Shown: positions 8,204-16,852, counted from the first letter of the stretch. The stretch: 64,000 bases of DNA from Clostridium sp. (GCA_018362895.1 JAHALR010000002.1:124001-188000); one strand, 5' to 3'. Made by a program: numbers and translations. Notes: generated from the letters alone by a model not told the origin.

Positions 8204-8771
8204 TAAAATTCCCCTTACTGTAAAGTTCAGTTTTTGAACGACCCTTAATTCTTACATTTGTCATTTGATTTCCGAGAATGGCTTCATTACTGAAGGTTCT
8301 GATTTCTCCGTATCTCTGGATAACTACATTTCCCTGTGCAACGATGTCTTTGTCATTGCCCTGCCAGGTGAAGCGGTCTGCTTTAACGTTTGTTCCGTCT
8401 TTATAAATTATAAAAGTATCTTCATACAATACAACTTTTTTGGTTGCTTCATCAAAAGTGCCTTTTGTTGATTCCATACTAAGGACAACCTGATCTTTGT
8501 CATAGAAATTGCCTATTACATTATAGAGAATTGCAACTTTGTTCTGGTTGTCGTAATAGCCGGATTCTGCATAAAGCTCCCAGTATTTTTTATCTTCTTT
8601 GGTTTCTGTGATGATGAGATTTTCAATATTGAGCTGTTGTTTTTCGCCCGCATCTTTGAGAGCTTCTTTTTTGAAGTTCTTTGTGATTACGCCTGCTGCG
8701 ATGAACGCCCAGACACAGCCGATAATCAGCACAGCTAATATTACTATATATGCAATTTTCCGCTTACTCAT
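8190..8771 (-). CDS. lptC: LptC-like LPS export protein
   Basis: 193 residues: a short cytoplasmic start (MSKRKIAY), one membrane helix (about 5-27) and a periplasmic beta-rich domain with LptC-type features (LNIENLIITETKEDKKYWELYAE split by turns, then GTFDEATKKVVLYE and ADRFTWQGNDKDIVAQGNV). LptC receives LPS from the LptBFG extractor and hands it to LptA. I start it at ATG 8771, since this puts the membrane helix at the N-terminus; the upstream in-frame ATG adds 14 residues without support. There is no Shine-Dalgarno, but an extended -10 box lies seven bases upstream. Confidence 0.8.
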   Translation of the reverse strand: MSKRKIAYIVILAVLIIGCVWAFIAAGVITKNFKKEALKDAGEKQQLNIENLIITETKEDKKYWELYAESGYYDNQNKVAILYNVIGNFYDKDQVVLSMESTKGTFDEATKKVVLYEDTFIIYKDGTNVKADRFTWQGNDKDIVAQGNVVIQRYGEIRTFSNEAILGNQMTNVRIKGRSKTELYSKGNFNEKF

Positions 8772-8778
8772 AGAAGTA

Positions 8779-8787
8779 ATTTTAGCA
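8779..8787 (-). promoter_or_regulatory. Extended -10 element of lptC, leaderless type
   Basis: Minus strand TGC-TAAAAT (8787-8779), seven bases before the ATG at 8771. The TG one base upstream of the hexamer is the extended -10 motif that can replace a -35 box. The intervening TACTTCT is not a Shine-Dalgarno. Confidence 0.5.
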
Positions 8788-8912
8788 TGAATGAATAATA
8801 GAGAGTGTAACAAAATATTTCATTTAAAAATTTTTTGCAATCGGGGTGACAAATTTTTTTGTTTATGGCGTTATAAATAAACAGATATATCATTTTAGTA
8901 GGAATTAAAAAA

Positions 8913-10436
8913 TTGATAAGCTTTAAAGGTATTACCGAAAAAACAGACATAAATATAAATACACGGACAAAGGAATCAGTTCCTTTTAAAACTGTCGGAA
9001 AAAACACACTTGAGAGAACTCCTGTTGCAGATACTGTTATTTTTTCAAAGGCTGCTTCTGTTAAAAAGACCTCTTCAAAAACAACAGATGGGGAGATTGC
9101 TAAGCTGAATTTTGTTAAAGAAAACAAAATTCTTACACCGGAAGTTCTTCACTATTTAGAACCTCAGAATATTAAAGGCAAGGATTCTTTTACTCCTACT
9201 CAGACAAAGATTATTGATGCTGCTGTGAAAAAGATAAAATTCTTTAAGAGTCTGGCTCAAGAGCTTGCTAATGAAGCACAAGCTCATGGCGATGATGTTT
9301 TGTCTCATTTTCAGGAGGTTTTTGGCGGCGATGAAGGTTTTGGGCAGTATATGGTTGTCAGAAAAAAAGATGCAAAATCAATATATGACAAATTGGCTAA
9401 AGAATTTAAAAACAATTACATAAAAAACGGTGTGCACGATATTTTTGCACAAAAATTAGTCCAGAAAAATTATCGCGTTCTTGATGATAATGAAAAAGAA
9501 CTGATTAAATTGTATATAAATGAGGGCGAAGTACCGCTCGAGAAAAAGGATTATCAGACAATTCTTGACTCGTTTAATCCTGATGTGAAAAATTACCTTT
9601 CAAAGAAACATTTTAAAAAGAATTTTGAAAACTTAAGCAGAGCTGAAAAAGCAGATGTCAAAGAAATGATGACGAAAAAACAAAATTCTGTCTCTAAAAT
9701 AGAAAAAGAAGAAGCTGCAAACTGGATAAGGGATCTTGTCGGTGTAAGGTTAATTCTTCCTGAAGGTAACAGGGTAAACATGGGAAAAGTTGAAAGGTAT
9801 CTTGACAGAGCACTTAAAAAGAATGCACTTCATCTTACAAGAATAAGTAACTATCGTTCAAATTCTGTTCTACCTTATTTGAATCAAAATACTGCAAGAA
9901 GATGGAAAGATACTATCCCCGGTGTTGAACTTGTTACATCAAGTGTTAAGAAAATGAACGGTTATACAACTACACAAATGAATTTTGTTCATTCTTTATC
10001 CGGAAAGGAAAATCCGATTCTTGTAGAATTTCAGATACGTTCTAAAGAGATGAACTACATCAATGATGTTGAGCATTATATTTATGACGTTCTTGAAAAT
10101 AAAGATATTACAAAAGGAATACCTGAACTTAAAGTGTTTTTTGAGTCATCCGGATTTGAAAAAGCAGTAAAGGAAGTGTTTGGAAAAGATCAGGTTTCTG
10201 AATCGAAACTTCCTTCAAAAGAACAAAGATATATGGATTATGAACACGCAATGTTTGCATATATCAGAGATTCTGAAACACCGACATATAAATTCGGAAA
10301 AATGTATAAACCCATTCTTGCTGATTTTGGTTTGGGGGAATATGAAAGTATTTTGAGTTTTGATGCTTTGAATGCAATGAATGAAAAAGCTCAAATAATA
10401 AAAGAAAAGTATGGAAAAAATGCTAAATCAAAATAA
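8913..10436 (+). CDS. Large protein with a RelA/SpoT-type nucleotidyltransferase domain
   Basis: 507 residues. It starts with TTG after TAGGAATT. Residues about 260-400 match the RelA/SpoT (p)ppGpp-synthetase fold: SVSKIEK, IRDLVGVRLI with the metal-binding Asp at 274, NGY with the base-stacking Tyr at 351, VEFQIRSKEM with Glu 372, and VEHYIYD matching the (A/S)LEHxxxYK block. The usual GYxSxH His is Gln here and the MH after QIRT is MN, so activity may be altered or the product different. There is no HD hydrolase, TGS or ACT domain. The N-terminal 250 residues and the C-terminal 100 are unrecognised; the N-terminus has the SFKG and DTVIFSK pattern shared in part with the protein at 53512. 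It could be a stress alarmone enzyme or an effector or toxin. Confidence 0.7.
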   Translation: MISFKGITEKTDININTRTKESVPFKTVGKNTLERTPVADTVIFSKAASVKKTSSKTTDGEIAKLNFVKENKILTPEVLHYLEPQNIKGKDSFTPTQTKIIDAAVKKIKFFKSLAQELANEAQAHGDDVLSHFQEVFGGDEGFGQYMVVRKKDAKSIYDKLAKEFKNNYIKNGVHDIFAQKLVQKNYRVLDDNEKELIKLYINEGEVPLEKKDYQTILDSFNPDVKNYLSKKHFKKNFENLSRAEKADVKEMMTKKQNSVSKIEKEEAANWIRDLVGVRLILPEGNRVNMGKVERYLDRALKKNALHLTRISNYRSNSVLPYLNQNTARRWKDTIPGVELVTSSVKKMNGYTTTQMNFVHSLSGKENPILVEFQIRSKEMNYINDVEHYIYDVLENKDITKGIPELKVFFESSGFEKAVKEVFGKDQVSESKLPSKEQRYMDYEHAMFAYIRDSETPTYKFGKMYKPILADFGLGEYESILSFDALNAMNEKAQIIKEKYGKNAKSK

Positions 10437-10465
10437 AATTACTAATTAAAATAAAGGAAAGAAGT

Positions 10466-10891
10466 ATGAGTATACAAGCAATGAAACCGTTGGCAGTAAA
10501 TGCTGTACGTAGAGTAAAAGAAAAGGGTTCGGCGGTTGCTTCACATAATATTGCGGAAGCATTCAAGCAGCTCTTTCAGGAATTTAAAAAAGTTCCTGAG
10601 ATAGGAAAATTTAGAGAAATAAAAGTTAAGGTTCATGAACCGCTTCAAAATTGTTCAATCAATGACTCGTTTCTTATTTTGAAGCCTCTGGCTGACAAAA
10701 ATGATTTCAGAACAAGAGTCCTTTCTTATATGTCTGTATCACCAATAGATAATGCGGTTACAAGAGAAGTCGGATATATCAGCGGCAACAAGTTTGCTAT
10801 GGATTCAGCTTTGAAAGATAAAGTCAGAATAAATGAGTTTAAGAGCTTTTTAAAAGACTCTGAAGTTTTCTTTGATTCTTTACAAAGATAA
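10466..10891 (+). CDS. Unknown small protein downstream of the RelA/SpoT-like gene
   Basis: 141 residues, not recognised. It has a good ribosome site (AAAGGA) and follows the RelA/SpoT-like gene by 29 bases, so the two are probably co-transcribed. It is a soluble, mixed-charge protein with no signal peptide; the N-terminal part (HNIAEAFKQLFQEFKK) looks helical. A role as a regulator or antidote of the upstream enzyme is conceivable by position only. Confidence 0.55.
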   Translation: MSIQAMKPLAVNAVRRVKEKGSAVASHNIAEAFKQLFQEFKKVPEIGKFREIKVKVHEPLQNCSINDSFLILKPLADKNDFRTRVLSYMSVSPIDNAVTREVGYISGNKFAMDSALKDKVRINEFKSFLKDSEVFFDSLQR

Positions 10892-10900
10892 CGGCATATA

Positions 10901-11935
10901 TTACAAAATTCTTTTATGAAAACCATAATCGTCAGAAATTGTCCTGCCTATTGACAGGATTTTTTCTGTAATTGAGCGTTTATATTCTTCGGGGGTATTG
11001 TTGAGTCCTGCTTTTCCCGGATATATTTCATAATTCTTTTTGAACTCTCCGTCTGTTACATTTGGCATAACAACATTTGCACCGCTTTGAAGCGCAAGAA
11101 TTCTTCCGTTTTCGACAAGTGTCTCCATTGCTGTTGTGGCTGGAATGTTTATGTCAGGAAGAAGAAGCCGCGTGAGAGACATTACTTTTAGGGCTTTAAT
11201 AAAACTTCCGCCCTGTTGTTTTCCCAGCGGAGTTTCCGGACATGGAATAAAAGGTCCCAGCCCTATCATGTCAGCATCAAGCTCTTTGAAAAACAGTATG
11301 TCATCAGCAAGATTTTCATCAGTTTGTAAGGGTAAACCCACAAGACCTCCTGTTCCTGTTTCGAATCCGAGTTCTTTCAGGTTTTTCAGGCATGAGACCC
11401 TATTTTCAAAAGACATTTTGGGGTGCATTTTTTTATAAAGCTCTTTGTCAGTCGTTTCTATTCTCAACAGATATCTGTCAGCACCTGCATCTTTGTAAGC
11501 TTTGTATTCTTCTTTTGTTTTTTCGCCTATGCTCAAAGTAAGTGCGAGGTTTAGAGATTTTATCTCTTTTATTATTTCGCACATTTTTTCAGTATGAAAA
11601 AAGGAATCTTCTCCTGATTGCAGTACAACTGTTTTATAGCCGTATTCCACTGCTTTTTTTGCGTAATTAATGATGTCTTTTGGGGTCATTCTGGCTCTTT
11701 TTGCTTTACTGTTGTCTTTTCTCAAGCCGCAATAAAGACAGTTTTGTTTGCAGATGTTTGAAAATTCTATGAGCCCTCTTAAGTGGACTTCGTTTCCAAT
11801 ATATTTTTTTCTGACTTTGTCCGCTGTTTGAAATAAAAATTCGTTGATTGAGTCATCTTTTAAAATTGACACAAGCTCATCTTTTTCAAGCGAATGTGTG
11901 TGTTGTGCTTTAAGCAGCAAATCTTTGTTATTCAA
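10901..11935 (-). CDS. hydE: [FeFe]-hydrogenase maturase HydE (radical SAM)
   Basis: 344 residues. It has the HydE signature HLRGLIEFSNICKQNCLYCG, in which CxxxCxxC binds the radical-SAM 4Fe-4S cluster, followed by GLRKDN. Further HydE-type blocks are VVLQSGEDSFF, TLSIGEKTKEEYKAYKDAGA, LLRIETTDKELYKKMHP, GLVGLPLQT and LGPFIPCPETPL. HydE helps build the dithiolate-bridged di-iron site of [FeFe] hydrogenase with HydF and HydG, neither of which is in this window. It overlaps the end of mnmA by 8 bases. Methylornithine synthase PylB and BioB are relatives, but the GLIEFSN and PCPETPL blocks favour HydE. Confidence 0.88.
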   Translation of the reverse strand: MNNKDLLLKAQHTHSLEKDELVSILKDDSINEFLFQTADKVRKKYIGNEVHLRGLIEFSNICKQNCLYCGLRKDNSKAKRARMTPKDIINYAKKAVEYGYKTVVLQSGEDSFFHTEKMCEIIKEIKSLNLALTLSIGEKTKEEYKAYKDAGADRYLLRIETTDKELYKKMHPKMSFENRVSCLKNLKELGFETGTGGLVGLPLQTDENLADDILFFKELDADMIGLGPFIPCPETPLGKQQGGSFIKALKVMSLTRLLLPDINIPATTAMETLVENGRILALQSGANVVMPNVTDGEFKKNYEIYPGKAGLNNTPEEYKRSITEKILSIGRTISDDYGFHKRIL

Positions 11936-12995
11936 TCCAGCCTCCGCCTATAAGATGGCTGTCTTTTAAATCATAAAATACGGCAGCCTGACCTTTTGTT
12001 ATTGAAGCAGCAGGCTCGTAAAAAACAATTTCTGCTGTGGGTTGTGTAATTTTTATACGGGCTTTTTGTGAAGCCATGTTGTATCTGATTTTTACCATTG
12101 CATCAAATTCTTTTTCTTCAAACGGATACTGGAATTTTATGTCTTTTATTTTTAAACTTTTTTTGAATAACTCTTCTTTTGTTCCAACGTATACAGTGTT
12201 TTTTTGTGCATCAAGCCCCGTTACATACAAAGGTTTTTCGTAGGCTATACCTATGCCTTTTCTCTGACCGATTGTATATTGATAAAAACCGTTGTGAGTT
12301 CCTATTTTTTCTCCCGTTTTTGCGAGAATAAAATCACCTTTTTGTGCGCCAAACTTTTCTGCAATGTATTTTTTAGTAGTCATCGGTTTTGTTATGAAAC
12401 AAATATCCTGACTTTCTTTTGAGGATTTTGAAGGCAGGTCGTTTTCAAGTGCGATTTGCCTGATATCGTCTTTTGTATAACCTGCAAGCGGAAACATTAT
12501 TTTTTGAAGGTGTTTTTGATTAAGCTCAAAAAGGTAATACTGCTGGTCTTTTTTTTCGTCTTTTGCAGGGTAGAGTTTTTTTATTCCGTTGTCGTCAACG
12601 ATTTTTGCGTAATGCCCCGAGCAGACGTAATCACAGCCCAACTCATCAATTGCAAAGTCGAAAAGCCTGCCCCATTTTATTGTCCTGTTGCACAGAATAC
12701 AGGGGTTGGGTGTTTCTCCTTTTTTGTATGATTCAACAAAGTAATCGATTACATCTTGTTTGAATTCCTTGCTTACGTCCATTACATAGTGTGGAATTCC
12801 TATTTTGTCTGCAACAGCTTTTGCATTTTTTACAATTTGTTCAAATTTGTCATCATCAACCATTTTGCAGGTTATTGCGACAACTTCATATCCCTGTTGC
12901 TTCAACAAGAATGCCGTAACACTGCTGTCGAGTCCTCCGCTTAAAGCTACCGCGGCTTTTTCTTTTTTATTATTATTCGACAAAATATCCTTCAC
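11928..12995 (-). CDS. mnmA: tRNA-specific 2-thiouridylase MnmA
   Basis: 355 residues, normal length. MnmA adds sulphur to U34 of the Lys, Glu and Gln tRNAs. Visible are the PP-loop SGGLDSSVTAFLL, the block TPNPCILCNRTIKWG with the first catalytic Cys, SSKESQDICFI with the second Cys, and the C-terminal domain signature YTIGQRKGIGI. It starts inside the end of the upstream unknown gene (23-base overlap) and runs into hydE, so the three form a tight operon. A shared need for sulphur delivery might explain the company of hydE, but that is only a guess. Confidence 0.95.
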   Translation of the reverse strand: MKDILSNNNKKEKAAVALSGGLDSSVTAFLLKQQGYEVVAITCKMVDDDKFEQIVKNAKAVADKIGIPHYVMDVSKEFKQDVIDYFVESYKKGETPNPCILCNRTIKWGRLFDFAIDELGCDYVCSGHYAKIVDDNGIKKLYPAKDEKKDQQYYLFELNQKHLQKIMFPLAGYTKDDIRQIALENDLPSKSSKESQDICFITKPMTTKKYIAEKFGAQKGDFILAKTGEKIGTHNGFYQYTIGQRKGIGIAYEKPLYVTGLDAQKNTVYVGTKEELFKKSLKIKDIKFQYPFEEKEFDAMVKIRYNMASQKARIKITQPTAEIVFYEPAASITKGQAAVFYDLKDSHLIGGGWIE

Positions 12996-13692
12996 CCTGT
13001 TCTGTTAGTGTATATTCAGTTACCTCGCTTGTACCTGTGAGGTCCGGAACAACTCTTATGAGTCCCTGGTTTATAGCTTCTTGTATATCTGCGTGGTCAA
13101 CAGGCTTTCCTTCGATACCAATGTAGGGTATGAGTTTTGCATTAAGCTGTTTGATTGAAAAACGCTCTTGATGTTCTTTGTTCAGAATGTATGATGCTGT
13201 CACAATCAGGAAGTCCGTCTGACTCTGCGGTGTGTAAGTTCTTATGTAAGAGCTGAAACTGTCTGGCTCTTCTGTTTTTTCAATAACTTCTGTTTTCGGG
13301 TTTTTAATAGATTCTTCAAGTGCCTGTTCAAAATTTGCTTCAGGCATCTGTATTTCTCTTTCTTCATTTATGATTTCAAAGTTTTCAACAATATTTTGAA
13401 CCTGCGTTTCTCTCATTGAATTTATGCTTGAGATATTCTTTACATCAATGAAACCGCTTCTTTCCTGTTTTTGAGGCTGAGCTTCTTCATTGTTTTTTGC
13501 TTCTGCTTCAACAGTCTGTTCAACCGTCGGCTCAACGTGTTCAGCGTGTTGACCGTATTTATCATATTTGTCTTTTATGGCTGTGATTCCGTTAATCCAG
13601 TCTGACAATTTTTCTTCAAAGGTGAATCGGTCTGTTGTTGAACACTCGAATTCCAAATCACCTTTTCTTATTTTAAAGTAATATTCGTGCAT
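12973..13692 (-). CDS. Unknown protein with a possible C-terminal winged-helix domain
   Basis: 239 residues, not recognised. The N-terminal 50 residues are compact (EYYFKIRKGDLEFECSTTD), then comes a long Glu/Gln-rich low-complexity linker (about 50-150), and a C-terminal globular region of about 85 residues (TDFLIVTASYILNKE, then ADIQEAINQGLIRVV, then TEYTLTEQGEGYF). The C-terminus, with its TExGExYF ending, reads like a winged-helix DNA-binding or PilZ-adjacent domain, but I cannot assign it. The start has GGGG at a good distance. It overlaps mnmA by 23 bases. Its upstream region holds a TGTTACACA motif also found in front of the XRE gene. Confidence 0.6.
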   Translation of the reverse strand: MHEYYFKIRKGDLEFECSTTDRFTFEEKLSDWINGITAIKDKYDKYGQHAEHVEPTVEQTVEAEAKNNEEAQPQKQERSGFIDVKNISSINSMRETQVQNIVENFEIINEEREIQMPEANFEQALEESIKNPKTEVIEKTEEPDSFSSYIRTYTPQSQTDFLIVTASYILNKEHQERFSIKQLNAKLIPYIGIEGKPVDHADIQEAINQGLIRVVPDLTGTSEVTEYTLTEQGEGYFVE

Positions 13693-13711
13693 ATTTTATA
13701 CCCCGATGTCC

Positions 13712-13728
13712 TGTGTATATGTTACACA
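13712..13728. promoter_or_regulatory. Palindromic site upstream of the 12973-13692 gene
   Basis: TGTGTA-TATGT-TACACA is a 6-bp-arm inverted repeat 20 bases before the start codon at 13692. Its right part TGTTACACA (13720-13728) is repeated exactly at 14027-14035, upstream of the neighbouring XRE regulator gene. It is a candidate operator of that regulator. Confidence 0.4.
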
Positions 13729-13775
13729 AATAATAAGCCCAAGGCAAAAGTTGAATAATAGTTTTTTACAATACT

Positions 13776-13994
13776 TTATTTATCAAAGTCAAAAAGTTCG
13801 GGTAATTTTATTTTTAACGCTCTTGATATTTTAAAAATCATTAACAGCCCAGGGTTTCTTTGTCCCCGTTCAATAAAACTCATATATGTTCTGTGAATAT
13901 TAAGCTTTTCAGCGAATTCTTCCTGTGTGAAGCCTGCTTCCAGACGGCATTTTTTTACTTGTTCACCGAAATTTTTAAGTATTTTTGTGTTCAT
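13776..13994 (-). CDS. XRE-family helix-turn-helix regulator
   Basis: A 72-residue single-domain DNA-binding protein. The helix-turn-helix core is plain: FGEQVKKCRLEAGFTQEEFA, then EKLNIHRTYMSFIERGQRNP, then LMIFKISRALKIKLPELF. Proteins of this size usually repress their own promoter or guard a restriction-modification or defence gene; no such gene is near. The nearest candidates for regulation are the operon beginning at 13692 and its own gene, both with a TGTTACACA upstream. I see no clear Shine-Dalgarno before the ATG. Confidence 0.85.
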   Translation of the reverse strand: MNTKILKNFGEQVKKCRLEAGFTQEEFAEKLNIHRTYMSFIERGQRNPGLLMIFKISRALKIKLPELFDFDK

Positions 13995-14026
13995 AGGTAT
14001 GCTAATGCTAAATTAATGTTACCCAC

Positions 14027-14049
14027 TGTTACACATACAATAAGTAACA
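14027..14049. promoter_or_regulatory. Inverted repeat upstream of the XRE gene
   Basis: TGTTAC (14027-14032) and GTAACA (14044-14049) form a 6-bp inverted repeat about 35 bases upstream of the XRE start. The left half continues as TGTTACACA, identical to 13720-13728. A likely autoregulatory operator by position and symmetry. Confidence 0.4.
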
Positions 14050-14131
14050 AAAGCTTAATATATCCTTTTAAATACTGCACTTTGTTGTATATTTTCATGT
14101 GTAGGATTTGAATATTTGGATGATTAAGATT

Positions 14132-15349
14132 ATGAAAAAACTTGTTTTTACCAATGACTTTTTATTTCACGATTTTTCCAATACAGGAAATTATCACGGG
14201 TGGATTTTTGATTTGTTTTTGCCGGTTATAAAATCTTCTGTTTGTTGTGAGAGTGATGAGTTTAAGTTTTTGAAAAATAAAGGAAAAAACTTTTCAAGAG
14301 AAAAATTCTTTGAATTAAGCGGAATCAAAAATCTTGAGCAGTCCTATTTTTGTTATGATTTCAATAAAATCAGCGATGAATCTGTTGAATATTTAAAAGG
14401 TTATATCGATGAAAATATTTTTATTCTTGGTATAGAGCTGAGCGAAAATCTGAGAAAAATTTTAGATAAACTAAACTGCAAATATATTAATATTGCGTTT
14501 CACTCATTTAAGTTGTTTGATGATTTGCCGCTTTTGTTTAATACAAATGACAGAAGGATTTTTGAGATATTAGGAACGTATAAAATACCGGAAGAAAAGT
14601 TTAAGTTTTATACGGATTACTGGAAAGTGTATTTGAATGTGAACAAGCTTACATGTACTGATTTGGAAGCAAATTCCGCATTGTTTGTCGGACAGCTTAC
14701 AAAAGACATGTCTGTTGAAGATAAGGGCAAGTTCTATGATGTGACAGATTATAAAGACTATTTGAAAGCACTTTGTAAAGAACATTCGTGTGTATATTAT
14801 CTTCCTCATCCGATGCTTGGCAAAGACAAAAAGAAGTATCTTGTGAGTTTTTTGAAGCAATTTGAAAATGTAAAAATTCTTGAAAACAGAAACTCCTATG
14901 CAATACTTTCTAGTCCTGCAATAACAAAAGTTGTGGGTATATCTTCTTCACTTTTGTATGAAGCAAAGTACTTTCAAAAAAAGACAGAATATCTGCTTCA
15001 TCCTCTTTATTACATAGATTCAGAGTTTGGGTTGAATTCTTATATAAGTGTTTATAATGAATTTTTTACGCCTCTTTTCTGGCAGAAGCTTCTTGAAAAT
15101 GATTTTGAGACTTTTGAGGGTTTTTGCGAAGAAAATTATTTTGCTTTTGCTTCCAATAAATTTCGGAACCTGAAAAATCTTTACTGGGCGTATGCTGATT
15201 TAGATGAGGTGCAGATGTTGAAAAAAGAAGTGAGCAGCTTAAAAAAAGCCCAAAAACATTTTTTCAAGATTGAATATTCAATGAAATATACTACTCTTTA
15301 TGTTTTCGGACTTCGTTTTAACTTTAAAAGGAACCGCAACGCTGGTTAA
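14132..15349 (+). CDS. Capsule/LPS-type glycosyltransferase (Capsule_synth-like)
   Basis: About 405 residues. The C-terminal half resembles the nucleotide-sugar-binding domain of KpsS/KpsC-type capsule enzymes and LOS sialyltransferases: YYLPHPMLGKDKKK, then FENVKILENRNSYAI, then VVGISSSLLYEAKYF (a GxSSSxLYEA signature). It has no signal peptide, so it is cytoplasmic or membrane-peripheral and probably adds a sugar to a surface glycan. The start is uncertain: ATG 14132 has GGATGA upstream and gives MKKLVFTNDF; TTG 14108 and ATG 14120 are in frame. It is a lone gene without neighbouring capsule genes. Its stop codon interlocks with that of gcvPB on TTAA. Confidence 0.55.
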   Translation: MKKLVFTNDFLFHDFSNTGNYHGWIFDLFLPVIKSSVCCESDEFKFLKNKGKNFSREKFFELSGIKNLEQSYFCYDFNKISDESVEYLKGYIDENIFILGIELSENLRKILDKLNCKYINIAFHSFKLFDDLPLLFNTNDRRIFEILGTYKIPEEKFKFYTDYWKVYLNVNKLTCTDLEANSALFVGQLTKDMSVEDKGKFYDVTDYKDYLKALCKEHSCVYYLPHPMLGKDKKKYLVSFLKQFENVKILENRNSYAILSSPAITKVVGISSSLLYEAKYFQKKTEYLLHPLYYIDSEFGLNSYISVYNEFFTPLFWQKLLENDFETFEGFCEENYFAFASNKFRNLKNLYWAYADLDEVQMLKKEVSSLKKAQKHFFKIEYSMKYTTLYVFGLRFNFKRNRNAG

Positions 15350-16788
15350 TCTTTTTTATATCTTAAATCCAAATGTCTAGCGGCATTTGTTTCATCCACT
15401 CTTTTAACAGGTGCGTTGTGCGGAGCGGAAAGAACTTCTTGTGGTGATTCTTCGACTTCTTTTGCTATTTTTATCATAATGTCAATAAAATCGTCGAGCC
15501 GTTGTTTTGTTTCTGTTTCTGTCGGTTCAATCATCATTGCTTCTGATACAATAAGCGGGAAATAAACCGTAGGCGGATGATATTTAAAATCCATAAGCCT
15601 TTTTGCTATTTCAAGAGTATGAACACCTTTTGTTTTTTGTTTGTCTCCTGAAAGCACAAATTCGTGCATACATGTGTAATCATAAGGAAGCTCGTAATCG
15701 GCTTTTAGTTTTTCTTTTATATAATTTGCATTCAAAACCGCATCCATAGAGGCTTCTTTAAGCTTTCTTCCTTTCATAAGAATGTAGGCATATGCTTTGA
15801 CAAGCACACCGAAATTTCCCTGAAATTCTTTAATCTTTCCAATTGTATTTTTCAAATCATATTTTCTTATGTATTTTTGTCCGTCAAAATCAATTACCGG
15901 AACCGGTAAAAATTCTTTGAGCTTTTCAACGACTCCAACAGGACCGGAACCGGGACCTCCTCCTCCGTGAGGAGTTGAGAAGGTTTTGTGAAGATTCAAA
16001 TGCACAATGTCAAAACCCATTATCTTTGGCGTGGTAATACCCATAATAGCATTCAAATTTGCTCCGTCATAATAAAGAAGAGCACCTTCTTTGTGGGCAA
16101 GTTTTGATATTTCTGAGATTTTTTCTTCAAAAAGCCCCAGTGTATTCGGGTTTGTCATCATAATAGCAGCGATTTCACCTTTGTTTTCATTGAAAATAGA
16201 TTTTAGGTCTTCAATATCAACCTGACCTTTTTCATTGCTTTTCACTTTAAGGATATCAAAACCACACATGCCAGCCGAGGCGGGGTTTGTACCGTGTGCA
16301 GAATCCGGAATAATAACTTTTTTACGTTTTGAGTCTTTTAAGGTTTTGAAATAGTGTTTGACAATCATCATTCCGCAAAGCTCACCATGAGCACCGGCAG
16401 AGCCTTGAAGCGTTATTGCATCCATGCCTGTTATTTCTTTAAGAGCCTCTTGAAGCTTGTACATCAACTCCAGAGCACCTTGAGCATCTTCGTCGTCTTG
16501 AAGAGGGTGAAGATTTGTGAAACCTTCTAAAGAGGCCAGATATTCATTAACTTTGGGGTTATATTTCATTGTGCATGATCCGAGCGGATAAAAACCTGAT
16601 TCTACACAGAAGTTTTTGTCAGAAAGCTCTTTAAAATGTCTCATTGCCTCGAGTTCCGTAACTTCGGGAAGAAGCGGGTCTTCTTTTCTCAAAAATTTTT
16701 CGTCAATAAAGTCAGGATTTATTATTTCATCTGTCAGACAAACTCCCGTCATTCCCTTTTGTGTTTTTTCAAAAATTAATTTAGTCAT
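15346..16788 (-). CDS. gcvPB: Glycine dehydrogenase (decarboxylating) subunit 2
   Basis: 480 residues from ATG 16788, which has GGGGA ten bases upstream. This is the PLP-carrying half of a split glycine-cleavage P protein. The PLP lysine is in NLHKTFSTPHGGGGPGSG, and further family blocks are GFYPLGSCTMKYNPK, QGSAGAHGELCGMM, DSAHGTNPASAGMCGFD, MTNPNTLGLFE and YYDGANLNAIMG. It needs the subunit 1 protein (GcvPA) and the lipoylated H protein, which are not in the window; having gcvPB alone is unusual, as it normally follows gcvPA. No glycine riboswitch is visible in the 64-base divergent upstream gap. Confidence 0.95.
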   Translation of the reverse strand: MTKLIFEKTQKGMTGVCLTDEIINPDFIDEKFLRKEDPLLPEVTELEAMRHFKELSDKNFCVESGFYPLGSCTMKYNPKVNEYLASLEGFTNLHPLQDDEDAQGALELMYKLQEALKEITGMDAITLQGSAGAHGELCGMMIVKHYFKTLKDSKRKKVIIPDSAHGTNPASAGMCGFDILKVKSNEKGQVDIEDLKSIFNENKGEIAAIMMTNPNTLGLFEEKISEISKLAHKEGALLYYDGANLNAIMGITTPKIMGFDIVHLNLHKTFSTPHGGGGPGSGPVGVVEKLKEFLPVPVIDFDGQKYIRKYDLKNTIGKIKEFQGNFGVLVKAYAYILMKGRKLKEASMDAVLNANYIKEKLKADYELPYDYTCMHEFVLSGDKQKTKGVHTLEIAKRLMDFKYHPPTVYFPLIVSEAMMIEPTETETKQRLDDFIDIMIKIAKEVEESPQEVLSAPHNAPVKRVDETNAARHLDLRYKKD

Positions 16789-16852
16789 GTTGTTAAAAGT
16801 CCCCAATTTCGTTATTATTATATTATATATTCAGGAGCTTGTTGTCAAAATC

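Noticed and set aside
8814..8912. Promoter for the RelA/SpoT-like gene
   Set aside because: TATAAAT-type sequence is present, but no -35 at the right distance; left unlisted.
16616..16852. In-frame upstream extension of the 16853-17578 gene
   Set aside because: It lies antisense to the start of gcvPB and carries no motif; ATG 16853 is the only reasonable start.
16789..16852. Glycine riboswitch upstream of gcvPB
   Set aside because: The 64-base divergent gap is too short for a glycine aptamer and shows none of its conserved bulges.
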